A stretch of DNA of 64,000 nt from Acetobacteraceae bacterium (lineage in GTDB: Bacteria; Pseudomonadota; Alphaproteobacteria; Acetobacterales; Acetobacteraceae), in assembly GCA_009693865.1 (NCBI GenBank), contig SHWL01000001.1, positions 1 through 64,000 of the forward strand. Direction: 5' to 3'. The translations under genes and the position numbers were made by a program. Shown here one piece after another: positions 8,990-18,357 of the stretch (positions within the stretch are counted from its first letter, which is position 1; every line of letters starts with the position of its first letter). The notes under the pieces are model-generated. The model was given only the letters and a program-made list of their open reading frames with translations, was not told the origin of the DNA and did not search any database.

Positions 8990-10360
8990 ATGCCCCACTT
9001 TATGATAGCTCTTGTCGTCGCGGCGGCGCCGGTCACCGCGCTTCTGGCCATGGCGTTGACCGGCCTGGCCGCGCCTTGGCCCGCCACCGTCGCGATCGCC
9101 GTCACTTTGGTACCGGCCGCCGCGTTCAGCCTGCTTTGGGCCCGCGACCTCAACCTGCTTACCGCCGCGGTCCGCCAGATGGAGGCCGGTGGTGATGGCG
9201 GTGGCGGCACCGAAAGTGTGGGTCCCACCCTCATGGAACCCCTCGGCCGGGAAATCGCGCGGCTCGCACGGCATCTCGCCGCGAGGGCAGCCCGAATTGA
9301 GCAGGAACGCCTGGCGGACACCTTGATCCTGGAACGTTTGCCCGACCCGGTCGTCGTGCTGCGCCGCGATCGAACGGTCAGCCGCCGGAACCTGGCCGCG
9401 GAGGCCATTTTCGGGGCCGACCTGGCGGCTGTCCTGCGTCACCCCGCGCTACGCGATGCCCTGGATCACGCGATCGCCCAGGGAGAGACGAAGGCCGCCG
9501 ATCTGGCGATCGCCGCGCCGGTCGCGCGCGAGTTGCGGGCAACAGTCGTGCCGATCGACCCGCCGCTACGGGACGGCGGTTGCGCCCTGGCGGTCCTGTC
9601 CGATCGCACCCGGGAGCACAGCATCGAACGATCCCACGCGGATTTCGTCGCCAATGTGAGCCACGAATTGCGCACACCGCTTGCCTCGTTGATCGGTTTC
9701 ACGGAGACACTGCTTGGTCCCGCCGAGGACGATCCTCCCGCCCGCAAGCGTTTCCTGGCCATCATGGCCGAACAGGCCGCGCGGATGAACCGGCTGATCG
9801 ACGATTTGCTGAGCCTGTCGCGTATCGAGATGGCGGAGCATCAAACCCCGTCCGACCGGGTCGATCTCGTTGCGTTGCTGCCCAGGATCGTCGCGGGGTA
9901 CGAACCGAGGCTGGCGGGCGGATCTTATATTGAGACCATGATTCCACCGGATTTGCCCGTGGTGACCGGCGACGCTGACCAGATCGCGCAGGTAATACAG
10001 AACCTGCTGGATAACGCCGTGAAATACGGCAGGGAGGGGGGTACGGTGCGGCTGAATGCCACCTTGCCCCGGCCCGGCGATTCATGGCCGTCGCGTCCCG
10101 GCGTGATAGTTGCCGTGGCCGATGAGGGCGCGGGCATTCCACAAACCCACATCCCACGGATCACCGAGCGATTCTATCGCGTCGACAAGGGCCGCTCCCG
10201 CGCCGCCGGCGGGACCGGCCTTGGGCTCGCGATCGTCAAGCACATCGTCAACCGCCACCGTGGCCAATTGTTGATCGTGAGCGAGGAAGGCCTGGGCACG
10301 ACCGTCAGCGTGTGGCTGCCTTTGACGCAGCCAGGCGTTCGGGCCGGAGACGCGGATTGA
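8990..10360 (+). CDS. phoR: PhoR-type sensor histidine kinase
   Basis: Membrane-bound kinase probably sensing phosphate status. Two hydrophobic segments occupy residues about 4-28 and 32-50. A linker and PAS-like domain (LERLPDPVVVLRRDRTVSRRN) follow. The dimerisation/phosphoacceptor box is FVANVSHELRTPLASLIG with His225. The ATPase domain has the N box QNLLDNAVKYG, G1 DEGAGIP, F box ERFYRVDKGRSR and G2 GGTGLGLAIVKHI. This RxxGGTGLGLAIVKHI ending and the short two-segment membrane anchor are typical of PhoR. In many alphaproteobacteria phoR is followed by the pst genes and phoB. Neither is present here, so the assignment rests on sequence resemblance and the partner regulator is elsewhere. 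Confidence 0.8.
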   Translation: MPHFMIALVVAAAPVTALLAMALTGLAAPWPATVAIAVTLVPAAAFSLLWARDLNLLTAAVRQMEAGGDGGGGTESVGPTLMEPLGREIARLARHLAARAARIEQERLADTLILERLPDPVVVLRRDRTVSRRNLAAEAIFGADLAAVLRHPALRDALDHAIAQGETKAADLAIAAPVARELRATVVPIDPPLRDGGCALAVLSDRTREHSIERSHADFVANVSHELRTPLASLIGFTETLLGPAEDDPPARKRFLAIMAEQAARMNRLIDDLLSLSRIEMAEHQTPSDRVDLVALLPRIVAGYEPRLAGGSYIETMIPPDLPVVTGDADQIAQVIQNLLDNAVKYGREGGTVRLNATLPRPGDSWPSRPGVIVAVADEGAGIPQTHIPRITERFYRVDKGRSRAAGGTGLGLAIVKHIVNRHRGQLLIVSEEGLGTTVSVWLPLTQPGVRAGDAD

Positions 10361-10424
10361 GAGGGCGACCGGCGGGGCCCATGAAAGCGGGATGCAAATG
10401 CGCGAGCGGCGCGCCCGGAAACGG

Positions 10425-11513
10425 TTACTCCCCGCTCAACCATTCGAACGTGGGCGAAACGATCAGTGGCCGGTCGCTATCCACGCTGACCCCGCATAGG
10501 GTCCGGCGCATTCCCGGGACGCGGCGTTTCTGAAACGCCGCGCGCGCCGCCTCATCCGCGCCATGCAGGATGCCCTGCGGCACGTGCGACAACGTGGCGG
10601 GTTTGCGAGAGCTGCCTTCGTCGTGATGGACGAACACGCTTTCGTCGTTATCGACGTTACGGTGATAGGACGGCAGTTCTTCCGCGTTCGGGTCGGCCAC
10701 CGCGATCTGCGGCACGAAGGAAATGACGACGAACCCGGAGGCCTGGAACGTGCACCACGCGGAAGGCGCCACATGAATGCGATCCGAACTGATCGGAATG
10801 ATGTCGCGAATGTTCAGTTTGAAGGGGAACAGATCGCCTTTCCAGCCGACCGACACCAGAGGATTATTCCGATAGTAGATCGAACTGTGAATCCCGCGAT
10901 GCCTCACACGCAATTCATGTTCTTCACGCTGCGGAAATCCGTAATCGCACAGTTCCGGCAACACCAAAATCGTTGGATCGACAGGCATATGGCGCCCGGT
11001 CTGGTGGTGCTCGGTCAGCGACAGCGGCGCGGGAGACTCAACCACCAGCATGTGACTCTCGCCCTTCTCGGGCATCAGGCTGAATGTGATGCCCTTCGGG
11101 ATCAGCACATAATCGCCAGGCTCGTAGTCCAGCCGCCCAAACTCGGTGGCGAACATCCCTGTGCCCTTATGCACGAAATACAGAAGGTCCCCGTCGAGAT
11201 TTCGAAACGCATAGGGCATCGCCGCCGCGCGCCGGCTGATGGCGACGCTGACATCGGCGTTGGACAGCATCGGCTCCGGTTCGCCGCGCGGATCGAACTG
11301 GTCGGACGGTTCGACCCGCGTGGTATCCGCGACCCGGCGCGGGACCAAGGGGCCATCGACACGGACGATCTCATTGGGACCGTGTTCGCGGTAGATCATC
11401 GCCACCGGGCCAAAAAAGCCCTGACGGCTGATATGTTCCTCACGGAGGTCGCCCAGACCGACGCGGGCCTGACGGACATGGCGGCCGCGGGCGTGATGGA
11501 TCCAGGATCGCAT
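10425..11513 (-). CDS. hmgA: Homogentisate 1,2-dioxygenase family protein
   Basis: Cupin-fold iron(II) dioxygenase that opens the homogentisate ring to maleylacetoacetate in tyrosine/phenylalanine breakdown. Recognised by FVHKGTGMFATEFGRLDYEPGDY and IPKGITF in the N-terminal barrel. In the C-terminal barrel the iron ligands are likely carried by SYHRNVDNDESVF and GILHGAD, matching the YHRN...E...HGPD pattern of the family. At 362 residues it is shorter than classic enzymes (about 430-450), and the surrounding motifs diverge, so a related gentisate- or homogentisate-like substrate is possible. The ATG at 11513 has AAGGGAG upstream. None of the other homogentisate pathway genes is beside it. 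Confidence 0.72.
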   Translation of the reverse strand: MRSWIHHARGRHVRQARVGLGDLREEHISRQGFFGPVAMIYREHGPNEIVRVDGPLVPRRVADTTRVEPSDQFDPRGEPEPMLSNADVSVAISRRAAAMPYAFRNLDGDLLYFVHKGTGMFATEFGRLDYEPGDYVLIPKGITFSLMPEKGESHMLVVESPAPLSLTEHHQTGRHMPVDPTILVLPELCDYGFPQREEHELRVRHRGIHSSIYYRNNPLVSVGWKGDLFPFKLNIRDIIPISSDRIHVAPSAWCTFQASGFVVISFVPQIAVADPNAEELPSYHRNVDNDESVFVHHDEGSSRKPATLSHVPQGILHGADEAARAAFQKRRVPGMRRTLCGVSVDSDRPLIVSPTFEWLSGE

Positions 11514-11597
11514 GGCGTGGCACTCCCTTCAGCGGTTCTCGTTATCGCGTGACAACGCCACTTGTGCCGGGTCAGGTCAAGGACAGCGGCGTCCGGT

Positions 11598-11784
11598 CAG
11601 CAATTCTCATCATGGCTGCTGACCTCTCCCAAATCGTCATCCTCCGGCGCGACCGGAGGATCCGGAGCGGCACCACGCCTTGCTTTCCGGCGCTATTATA
11701 CGCGGATATGTGCCGCTACCGATCCTCCGGTCACGCCGGAGGATGACGAAAAAGCAAGCGGCATCGCCATAATGAGAATTGCTG
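11598..11784. repeat. Nested inverted-repeat (BIME-like) element
   Basis: Two arms are near-perfect reverse complements. The outer block CAGCAATTCTCATCATGGC (11598-11616) pairs with 11766-11784. The inner block 11635-11673 pairs with 11710-11748, differing at only a few positions. Each inner block is itself a palindrome (ATCCTCCGG, five-base loop, CCGGAGGAT). The layout is two REP-like hairpins in head-to-head orientation around a spacer of about 36 bases, ending just before the ntrX stop. It separates ntrX from the downstream hmgA-like gene and could act as a transcription end or RNA-stabilising structure. No transposase is encoded. Confidence 0.75.
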
Positions 11785-11792
11785 GCGTCCGA

Positions 11793-13190
11793 TCAGCCGC
11801 CTACCCGTTCATCGGAACTGACCCCAAGCTGCTTCAACTTCCGGTGCAGAGCGCTGCGCTCCATTCCGACGAACTGCGCGGTCCGCGAAATATTGCCGCC
11901 AAATCGCAACAACTGCGACTGAAGATATTGCGTTTCGAACAAATCCCGCGCCTCCCGCAATGGAAGCGACATGATGTCGGCACCGGGATCGATGGTCAGG
12001 ACGCGCGGCGCGCTCGAGCCTATTTCGGGCGGAAGCATGTCGGCGCGGATCGCCTCGGTTGCCCCACCCGGCGCCATGATCAGCAGCCAGTCCATCAGAT
12101 TTCGCAACTGCCGCACGTTGCCTGGCCAGTCGTAGGCCTGTAGCGCCGCCAGCGCATCGGCCGACAATTCCCGCGCCGCCATCCCGGAAGTCTCGGCCGA
12201 GCGTCCAATGAAATGCCGGGCGAGGTCCGGCACATCCTCCCGCCGTTCCTTCAACGCAGGCAGTTTCACCGGCACGACGGCCAGCCGGTAAAACAGGTCT
12301 TCGCGGAACCGGCCGGTGCCGATCTCGGCCTGCAAATCGCGATTGGTGGTCGCGATCACCCGGACGTCGACCCTGACCCGGTTGGAGCCTCCGACGCGTT
12401 CGAAACTCTGGTCCTGCAACGCGCGGACGATCTTGCCCTGAGTTTCCAACGGCATATCCGCCACTTCGTCCAGAAGCAGTGTCCCGCCGTGAGCACGTTC
12501 CAATACACCGGCGCGGCGGGGTTGCGCCGACGCGTCGGGGCCGGGCTCGACCCCGAACAGTTCCTCCTCAAAACGGGCGGGCGCCATGGTCGCGCAATTC
12601 ATGACGACAAATGGCCCGTCGGCCCGCCGGGATCGGCCATGGATCATTCGCGCCACGACCTCCTTGCCCGATCCGGCCGGCCCGGCGATGAGCACGCGGG
12701 AACCGGTGGGTGCGACCTTATCCACCTGACCGCGCACCTGTGCCATGGCAGCGGACTCGCCGATGAGCCCGGCTTCGGGGCCGGCGCGAAGGCGGAGTTC
12801 GGCGTTTTCCCGATGCAGGGCCGCGGCTTCCAGAGCGCGACGAACCACCAGCAGCAAGCGGTCTGACTGGAACGGTTTCTCAATGAAGTCGTAGGCCCCG
12901 TGTTGAATGGCGCCTACCGCCATCTCGATCGTGCCATGGCCGGAGATCATGATGACCGGCACTGCTGGCTCCTCGGCGTGGAATGATTCCAGCAATCCAA
13001 TTCCATCGAGCGTTGAGCCCTGTAGCCAGACATCCAAAACGACCAGAGACGGACGGCGCGCATGGAACGCGGCCAAAGCGGTATCTGAGTCGCCAGCGGC
13101 CCGGGTTTCGTAGCCCTCGTCGGCCAGGATGCCGTCGATCAGCATCCGGATATCGGGCTCGTCGTCGACGATCAGAATGTCAAACGCCAT
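11793..13190 (-). CDS. ntrX: Nitrogen regulation response regulator NtrX
   Basis: Response regulator of the NtrYX pair, linked to nitrogen metabolism, redox control and envelope functions in alphaproteobacteria. The receiver domain occupies residues 1-120 with the phosphoacceptor Asp53 (LVVLDVW) and the Lys in FIEKPF. The AAA+ domain has a Walker A AGPAGSGKE and Walker B-like TLLLDEVADMP. The GAFTGA loop needed to contact sigma-54 is absent: the region reads LFGVEPGPDASAQPRRAG, as is usual for NtrX. The C-terminus has a Fis-type HTH (NISRTAQFVGMERSALHRKLKQLG). Its start overlaps the ntrY stop by eleven bases, so the two are coupled. A BIME-like element follows the stop. Confidence 0.95.
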   Translation of the reverse strand: MAFDILIVDDEPDIRMLIDGILADEGYETRAAGDSDTALAAFHARRPSLVVLDVWLQGSTLDGIGLLESFHAEEPAVPVIMISGHGTIEMAVGAIQHGAYDFIEKPFQSDRLLLVVRRALEAAALHRENAELRLRAGPEAGLIGESAAMAQVRGQVDKVAPTGSRVLIAGPAGSGKEVVARMIHGRSRRADGPFVVMNCATMAPARFEEELFGVEPGPDASAQPRRAGVLERAHGGTLLLDEVADMPLETQGKIVRALQDQSFERVGGSNRVRVDVRVIATTNRDLQAEIGTGRFREDLFYRLAVVPVKLPALKERREDVPDLARHFIGRSAETSGMAARELSADALAALQAYDWPGNVRQLRNLMDWLLIMAPGGATEAIRADMLPPEIGSSAPRVLTIDPGADIMSLPLREARDLFETQYLQSQLLRFGGNISRTAQFVGMERSALHRKLKQLGVSSDERVGG

Positions 13191-15468
13191 GAGAGGTTCC
13201 GGCGTGCGACGGCATATACGATGCCCCTGGGACGGAGGTGGACGGCCAAACCAAGGCCGCTACCGTGCCAGGCCCGTCCGGCCGATCCTCCAGAGTTACA
13301 TGACCGCCGTGATCCTCCATGATCTTCTTCACGATCGCGAGTCCCAATCCGGTTCCTTTCGGTTTGTGGGTCACATACGGCTCCATGAGCCGGCCTCTGT
13401 CTTCGCGCGGCAGTCCGATTCCATCATCGGTGACGCGCAGTGATACCAGACCGTTCGAGTCTGTCACGGACACGGTGATCGCCCCGGCGCCGTCCCGCAT
13501 CGCCACCGCGTCAGCCGCGTTGCGCAACAAATTGGTGATCGCCTGCCTCATCATGCGCCGATCGCATGGTACGACCGGCCCACGTGCCGGGATGTCGCTG
13601 GACCAGGCGATCCCCGGGAGCGCCGTCTTCTGCAACACAAGCGTCTCACGGGCGATCAGGCCGACATCCTCCGGTTTGATCACCGGCTGCGGCATCCTCG
13701 CGAAGGCCGAGAACTCGTCGACCATCCGGCCGATATCGCCGACATGACGGATGATCGTGTCGGCACATATCCCGAACGTTTCCGGATCGGAGGTGATTTC
13801 CTTGGTGAACCGGCGCTTCAGCCGTTCGGCCGCCAATTGGATTGGGGTCAGCGGGTTCTTGATCTCATGCGCGATACGCCGCGCGACATCGGCCCAGGCC
13901 GCCTTGCGTTGAGCAAGTTGAAGTTCAGTGATGTCGTCGAAGGTTACAATGAAGCCGTTCACTCTTCCAGCCGTCATCTCCGCCCCGATCCGGACCAGCA
14001 GCGTGCGAGGTTTGCTCGGCGGCCCGATCCGGACTTCTTCGGTGCGCGGGCGCTCTGGCGCGGCGCGCGCGGCTTCGATCAGGCCGGCGAATTCTGGCAC
14101 CACGACCTCCAGGTCGCGGCCGATCGCGGCGAGAAGATCGACCGCCAGCAGTTCGGTGGCGGTGCGGTTTGGCAGTTCGATCCGGCCGCGCGCATCCAGG
14201 CCGATCACGCCGGCCGACACGCCCGCCAGCACGGTCTCGGTAAACCGGCGGCGGCCGTCGATCTGGCTGTAGGCCTCCATCAGTTCGGCCCGTTGCGCGG
14301 CGAGCTGACCGGTCATCCGATTGAACGCGCGCGAAAGGCCCGCGAGTTCGTCACGCGTCTGACCCTCCGTGACGCGCACGCCCAGATCGCCGCCGCGAAC
14401 CCGCTCGGCGGCGTTGATCAGCGTGCCAATGGGACGGGCGATCTGGTTGGCCATGACCAGACCGATCAGCGCGGCGGCAAGCAGCACCAGCAGCGCCACG
14501 ACCGCGAAAATCCATGCGAAGGCGATTTGCAGCCAGGACCGGCTTTCATCCAGACGCTGATATTCCGACACCGCCTGTTCGGTGCGGGTCATGTAGCCGA
14601 GGATCTTCGGATCGACCGGACGGCCAATCATCAGCAGCAACGGCGGCGTCGCATTCAGCCGCGCCACCGCGCGAACGCGCGTGCCATCGCCGCCATTGAG
14701 CACCTGGACATCGCCGTCGAGCGCCTGGCGCGACACAGCCGGCGGCGGTGGATCGACGCCAAACCCCACGAACAGCCCGGCCGCCGCAAGAATCTGGCCG
14801 GTATTGGGCTCGTAAATCACTGCTTCGGTCAGGCCGCGCAGCGTCGTTTGATTGTCCAGCACACTGACGAACACGGACGGGTCGGCGGCGAGATATTGGC
14901 CGGCCCGCGCGAGGTCATTGGCCATTTCCAGCGCATCTGAGCGGATCGTATTGCGGTGTTCCTCCAGGTAGCCGTGGGACACCTGGAGTGATTCCGCCAA
15001 CGCCGCGCGCACCGGATCGTTGAACCAGGCCTGGATGCCGAAATGGAAGAAGGCGACGGCGAAACAGGCGACCAGGATGGTCGGTGCCGCGGCGACACCA
15101 CTGAACAACAGCACAAGGCGGACATGCAGTTGCGAGCCGGCCGAGCCGCGCCGCCGCTCCACCCAGACCCGCGTCAGCCGACCCGCGACCACCGCCCCCA
15201 ACAGCAACAGTACCGATACGTTGGCCAGCACCAGTGTCGTGCCAACCCCGGGCCTGAGGCCGAATGGCGAACCGCGCGCGATAATGATGAACGTCGACAG
15301 ACCGACACACAACGCGATGGCCGCGAGGATGAAAGTCATCGTCTTGCTGACCAGGACCCGGCTGAGGCCGGACAGTAGCGTGGCACCCAGGCCCGGCGCG
15401 GCGGGCACGGGCGGGCCGGACGTCATTTCGTCTGGGGCCAATGCGCTTCTGGGGGAGAAGATGTTCAT
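13180..15468 (-). CDS. ntrY: Nitrogen regulation sensor histidine kinase NtrY
   Basis: Membrane sensor kinase partner of NtrX. Several hydrophobic segments lie in the first 150 residues (for example MTFILAAIALCVGLSTFIIIA and LLLLGAVVAGRL), followed by a large extracytoplasmic loop, another membrane segment (WIFAVVALLVLLAAALIGLVMA), a HAMP domain (RPIGTLINAAERVRGGDLGVRV), a PAS domain (ETVLAGVSAGVIGLDARGRIE) and the kinase core. The H box is RRIAHEIKNPLTPIQLAAERL; the ATPase boxes are NLLRNAADA, DDGIGLP and KGTGLGLAIVKKIMEDHGG. The ORF track extends to 15678, but those residues are translated from the upstream repeat element. The ATG at 15468 gives the usual length of about 762 residues, though its ribosome binding site is weak. 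Confidence 0.93.
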   Translation of the reverse strand: MNIFSPRSALAPDEMTSGPPVPAAPGLGATLLSGLSRVLVSKTMTFILAAIALCVGLSTFIIIARGSPFGLRPGVGTTLVLANVSVLLLLGAVVAGRLTRVWVERRRGSAGSQLHVRLVLLFSGVAAAPTILVACFAVAFFHFGIQAWFNDPVRAALAESLQVSHGYLEEHRNTIRSDALEMANDLARAGQYLAADPSVFVSVLDNQTTLRGLTEAVIYEPNTGQILAAAGLFVGFGVDPPPPAVSRQALDGDVQVLNGGDGTRVRAVARLNATPPLLLMIGRPVDPKILGYMTRTEQAVSEYQRLDESRSWLQIAFAWIFAVVALLVLLAAALIGLVMANQIARPIGTLINAAERVRGGDLGVRVTEGQTRDELAGLSRAFNRMTGQLAAQRAELMEAYSQIDGRRRFTETVLAGVSAGVIGLDARGRIELPNRTATELLAVDLLAAIGRDLEVVVPEFAGLIEAARAAPERPRTEEVRIGPPSKPRTLLVRIGAEMTAGRVNGFIVTFDDITELQLAQRKAAWADVARRIAHEIKNPLTPIQLAAERLKRRFTKEITSDPETFGICADTIIRHVGDIGRMVDEFSAFARMPQPVIKPEDVGLIARETLVLQKTALPGIAWSSDIPARGPVVPCDRRMMRQAITNLLRNAADAVAMRDGAGAITVSVTDSNGLVSLRVTDDGIGLPREDRGRLMEPYVTHKPKGTGLGLAIVKKIMEDHGGHVTLEDRPDGPGTVAALVWPSTSVPGASYMPSHAGTSHGV

Positions 15469-15481
15469 CCCGTCCGGCCAC

Positions 15482-15750
15482 CGGAAGGGGCTTGCGCCGG
15501 GGAAGCGTCCGGGCTCCGACCCGAAACCCGCCAGGAGGTTCTGCTCCCTGGACCTCCGGCAAAGGCAGTGGCCTTCGCAATCCGTCCATTTCTGGTTGGG
15601 AGTGAGAGGGGGCCTGCTCGGATGTTGAAAGGTCTCTGATGCCCCCCTCTCACTCCCAACCAAATTGAGGGGTTCCAAGGGCCACTGCCCTTGGCGGGAG
15701 TCCAGAGGGCGGCGCCCTCTGGTCGGGGTCCGGGGTGAAACCCCGGCGCC
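15482..15750. repeat. Large compound inverted repeat between ntrC and ntrY
   Basis: A 20-base perfect stem, TGGTTGGGAGTGAGAGGGGG (15593-15612) with its complement at 15643-15662, surrounds a 30-base loop. The similarity continues outward: the left flank (CCAGGAGG...CTCCCTGG, then GGCAAAGGCAGTGGCC) is an imperfect reverse complement of the right flank (CCAAGGGCCACTGCCCTTGG, CCAGAGGGCGGCGCCCTCTGG, CCGGGGTGAAACCCCGG). Each outer motif is also a hairpin. It looks like two copies of the same intergenic repeat unit inserted head to head. It fills nearly the whole 298-base ntrC-ntrY gap and would strongly structure the ntrCYX transcript. The 102-codon ORF on the minus strand here is a by-product of the repeat. 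Confidence 0.72.
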
Positions 15751-15766
15751 CTCCCGGCGCGGGCTG

Positions 15767-17224
15767 TCACATCACGCCCCGGATCACGGGGATTTCCAGG
15801 TCGCGGATTTTCTTGCGCAACGTATTGCGATTGAGGCCCAGCATGGCGGCGGCCTTGATCTGGTTGCCACGTGTCGCGGCCAGGGTCAGGCGGATCAGCG
15901 GCCGCTCCACTTCCGCGATGATCCGGTCGTACACCCCAGTGATCGCCATGCCGTCGTCATGGGCCGCGAGGAATTCCTTGATGTGACGTTCCACCGCGCG
16001 AGATAGCGTGTCCGGACCGGTCCGGGCCGGCTGATCCGGCGTTTGGATCGGAGTGGGCGCGGCTTCGGCCAGATCCGCGTTGACGATATCGCCCGTGATG
16101 GTTTCCTCGGGGCACAGCGCGGCGAGCCGCCGCATCAGGTTTTCCAGCTCCCGCACATTACCGGGCCAGGGATGTTGTTTCAGCCTGTCCACGGCGGTCT
16201 GATCCAGGTTCTTCGGGGGCAGGCCGTCTTCCCGCGCGCGATCCATGAAGTGGCGAGCCAGCAATGGAATGTCCTCCGCCCGTTCGCGCAGCGGCGGCAG
16301 ACGAATTGGGACAACGTTCAGGCGGTAGAACAAGTCTTCGCGAAATTGCCCGAGCCTTATGGCGTTGCGCAGGTCGCGGTGGGTGGCGGCGATGATGCGG
16401 ACATTGGCCTTGATCGGCTGGCGGCCACCCACCGAGGTGAATTCGCCCTCTTGCAGCACGCGCAACAAGCGGGTTTGCGCTTCGGGCGGCATGTCGCCGA
16501 TCTCATCCAGGAACAGTGTGCCACCGTTGGCCTGTTCGAAGCGGCCCTGGGTACGGTTGGTGGCGCCGGTAAAGGCGCCGCGCTCATGGCCGAACAATTC
16601 GCTTTCGATCAGTTCGCGCGGGATCGCAGCCATGTTGACAGCGACAAAAGGTCCGGCCCGGCGCTTGCCGTAATCGTGCAGCGCGCGCGCCACCAATTCC
16701 TTCCCGGTGCCGGACTCGCCGTTGATCATCACCGTCAGATCGGCGGTCGTGAGCCGCGCGATGGTCCGGTAAATCTCCTGCATCGACGGGCTACGGCCGA
16801 TCAGCGGCAGACGCTCCTCCGAGTCGCGCGCCTCAGGAGCCCAGATTGTGTGTTCGGCGGGCACCTGCAGCGCGCGGCCGACAACGGAGATCAATTCGGC
16901 CAGGTCGAACGGCTTCGGCAAATACTCGAAGGCGCCGCGCTGGGCCGCCTTGACCGCCGTCATCAGCGTCGATTGCGCGCTCATGACGATCACCCGCAAA
17001 TCAGGGCGGATGCGCTTGATGCGCGGGATCAGATCGAGACCGTTTTCATCGGGCATCACCACGTCGGTGATGACAAGATCGCCCTCCCCCTCCTCCACCC
17101 AACGCCAGAGCGTCGCCGCATTCCCGGTACTGCGAACCTGATAACCGCTGCGCCCAAGGGCCTGGGTCAGGACGGTTCGGATCGATCGGTCGTCGTCGGC
17201 GACGAGAACGGTCGGCGGCGTCAT
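15767..17224 (-). CDS. ntrC: Nitrogen regulation response regulator NtrC
   Basis: Sigma-54 activator of nitrogen assimilation genes, phosphorylated by NtrB. The receiver domain has Asp54 ([13 protein letters not shown]) and [10 protein letters not shown]. The central AAA+ domain has Walker A GESGTGKE, an intact sigma-54 loop GAFTGA ([15 protein letters not shown]), Walker [14 protein letters not shown] and the R-finger region. The C-terminal Fis-type HTH is [24 protein letters not shown]. The true length is 485 residues. The track ORF extends upstream to 17617 through ntrB in another frame. The ATG at 17224 shares its A with the ntrB stop (TGATG), so translation is coupled. The contrast with the GAFTGA-less NtrX two genes away is clear. 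Confidence 0.97.
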   Translation of the reverse strand: MTPPTVLVADDDRSIRTVLTQALGRSGYQVRSTGNAATLWRWVEEGEGDLVITDVVMPDENGLDLIPRIKRIRPDLRVIVMSAQSTLMTAVKAAQRGAFEYLPKPFDLAELISVVGRALQVPAEHTIWAPEARDSEERLPLIGRSPSMQEIYRTIARLTTADLTVMINGESGTGKELVARALHDYGKRRAGPFVAVNMAAIPRELIESELFGHERGAFTGATNRTQGRFEQANGGTLFLDEIGDMPPEAQTRLLRVLQEGEFTSVGGRQPIKANVRIIAATHRDLRNAIRLGQFREDLFYRLNVVPIRLPPLRERAEDIPLLARHFMDRAREDGLPPKNLDQTAVDRLKQHPWPGNVRELENLMRRLAALCPEETITGDIVNADLAEAAPTPIQTPDQPARTGPDTLSRAVERHIKEFLAAHDDGMAITGVYDRIIAEVERPLIRLTLAATRGNQIKAAAMLGLNRNTLRKKIRDLEIPVIRGVM

Positions 17225-18357
17225 CAAGCAGGATCCTTTTCCGAAACGACCGGCAAATGCAGGCGAAATTCTGTACGCCCAGGCCGGGAGTCGACCTCGA
17301 TCAGCCCCCCATGGTCGCCAACGATCTTGGCGACCAGCGACAGGCCCAATCCGCTGCCCGATGCCTTGGAGGTCACGAAGGGTTCGAACAAATGCGGTCT
17401 GATGTCCTCGGGGATGCCCGGCCCATTGTCCCGGACCCCGACATAAAGCGGCAGATCGACCCGCTCTGACGTGCCGGGCACGGCGATCCGCATGCCGTGT
17501 TGAAACCCGGTGGTGAGCACGATTTCTGGATGCGCGACACCGGCCGTGAGAATCGCTTCGGCGGCGTTCTTCACGAGGTTCAGGATGACCTGCACCAACT
17601 GGTCCCGGTTGCCCCATACCGGCGGCAGCGAAGGATCGTAATTCTCCTGAAACCGCACGGTTTCCGCGAAGCCCGATTGCGCCAGTCGCCGCACGTGCTC
17701 CAACACGCGATGGACATTCACGGCGGTGCGCGCAATCGGCTTTTCCGAGAACGCCTCCATCCGGTCGACCAGCGCGCGAATGCGGTCGGCTTCGTCGCGG
17801 ATCAGCACCGTAAGCTCGCGGTCCGCCTCATCGACGCTCGCCTCCAGCAACTGGGCCGCGCCGCGAATGCCGGACAGTGGATTCTTCACCTCATGCGCCA
17901 GGATCGCCGCCATGCCACTGACACTGCGTGCCGCGCCCCGGAACGCGAGTTGGCGATCCAGCGAGCGTGCAGCCGAAGCATCCTGCAAAACCAGAACGAC
18001 CGCGCCCGGTTCCTCCGCCATGGCTGAGCCCAGTACCGTGATGCCCGTTTTGACGAGGCGTGGGCTTTCCAGCGACAGATCGTGGTTGGACACCGTGCCT
18101 TCGGTCTGGCGCACCTGTTCAATCAGCAAATACAGCGGACTGTCGGCAGGAACCAGGTCGTTCAACCGCATTTGCGCGAGGCCGGAGGCGGAGATGCCGA
18201 GAAATTGCTCGGCGGCGTGATTGACCTGGCGAAACCGGTTGTCCGCGTCCAGCACGACGACCGGAACCGGCAGCGCGCTGAGGATCGCCGCGCTATCGAT
18301 TGCGCGCGGGCCTCGGCCAGGGAGCAAGCCAACCGCGCGGGAGAGGACGGAACTCAT
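17224..18357 (-). CDS. ntrB: Nitrogen regulation sensor histidine kinase NtrB
   Basis: Soluble kinase/phosphatase that senses nitrogen status through PII protein and controls NtrC. The N-terminal PAS domain covers about residues 25-130 ([29 protein letters not shown]). The H box is [26 protein letters not shown]. The ATPase domain has [35 protein letters not shown] and [19 protein letters not shown], the last highly typical of NtrB. There are no membrane segments. The 377-residue length is normal. The start codon overlaps the dusB stop (ATGA) and its own stop overlaps the ntrC start, so dusB-ntrB-ntrC is a tightly coupled operon. Confidence 0.96.
   Translation of the reverse strand: MSSVLSRAVGLLPGRGPRAIDSAAILSALPVPVVVLDADNRFRQVNHAAEQFLGISASGLAQMRLNDLVPADSPLYLLIEQVRQTEGTVSNHDLSLESPRLVKTGITVLGSAMAEEPGAVVLVLQDASAARSLDRQLAFRGAARSVSGMAAILAHEVKNPLSGIRGAAQLLEASVDEADRELTVLIRDEADRIRALVDRMEAFSEKPIARTAVNVHRVLEHVRRLAQSGFAETVRFQENYDPSLPPVWGNRDQLVQVILNLVKNAAEAILTAGVAHPEIVLTTGFQHGMRIAVPGTSERVDLPLYVGVRDNGPGIPEDIRPHLFEPFVTSKASGSGLGLSLVAKIVGDHGGLIEVDSRPGRTEFRLHLPVVSEKDPA

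Noticed and set aside
11562-12143. 193-codon plus-strand ORF at the ntrX 3' end
   Set aside because: It covers the BIME-like repeat and the antisense of ntrX.
15465-15770. 102-codon minus-strand ORF between ntrC and ntrY
   Set aside because: It is a translation of the compound inverted repeat and overlaps hairpins on both sides.
16043-17446. 467-codon plus-strand ORF over ntrC
   Set aside because: Antisense shadow of ntrC, which carries every expected NtrC motif.
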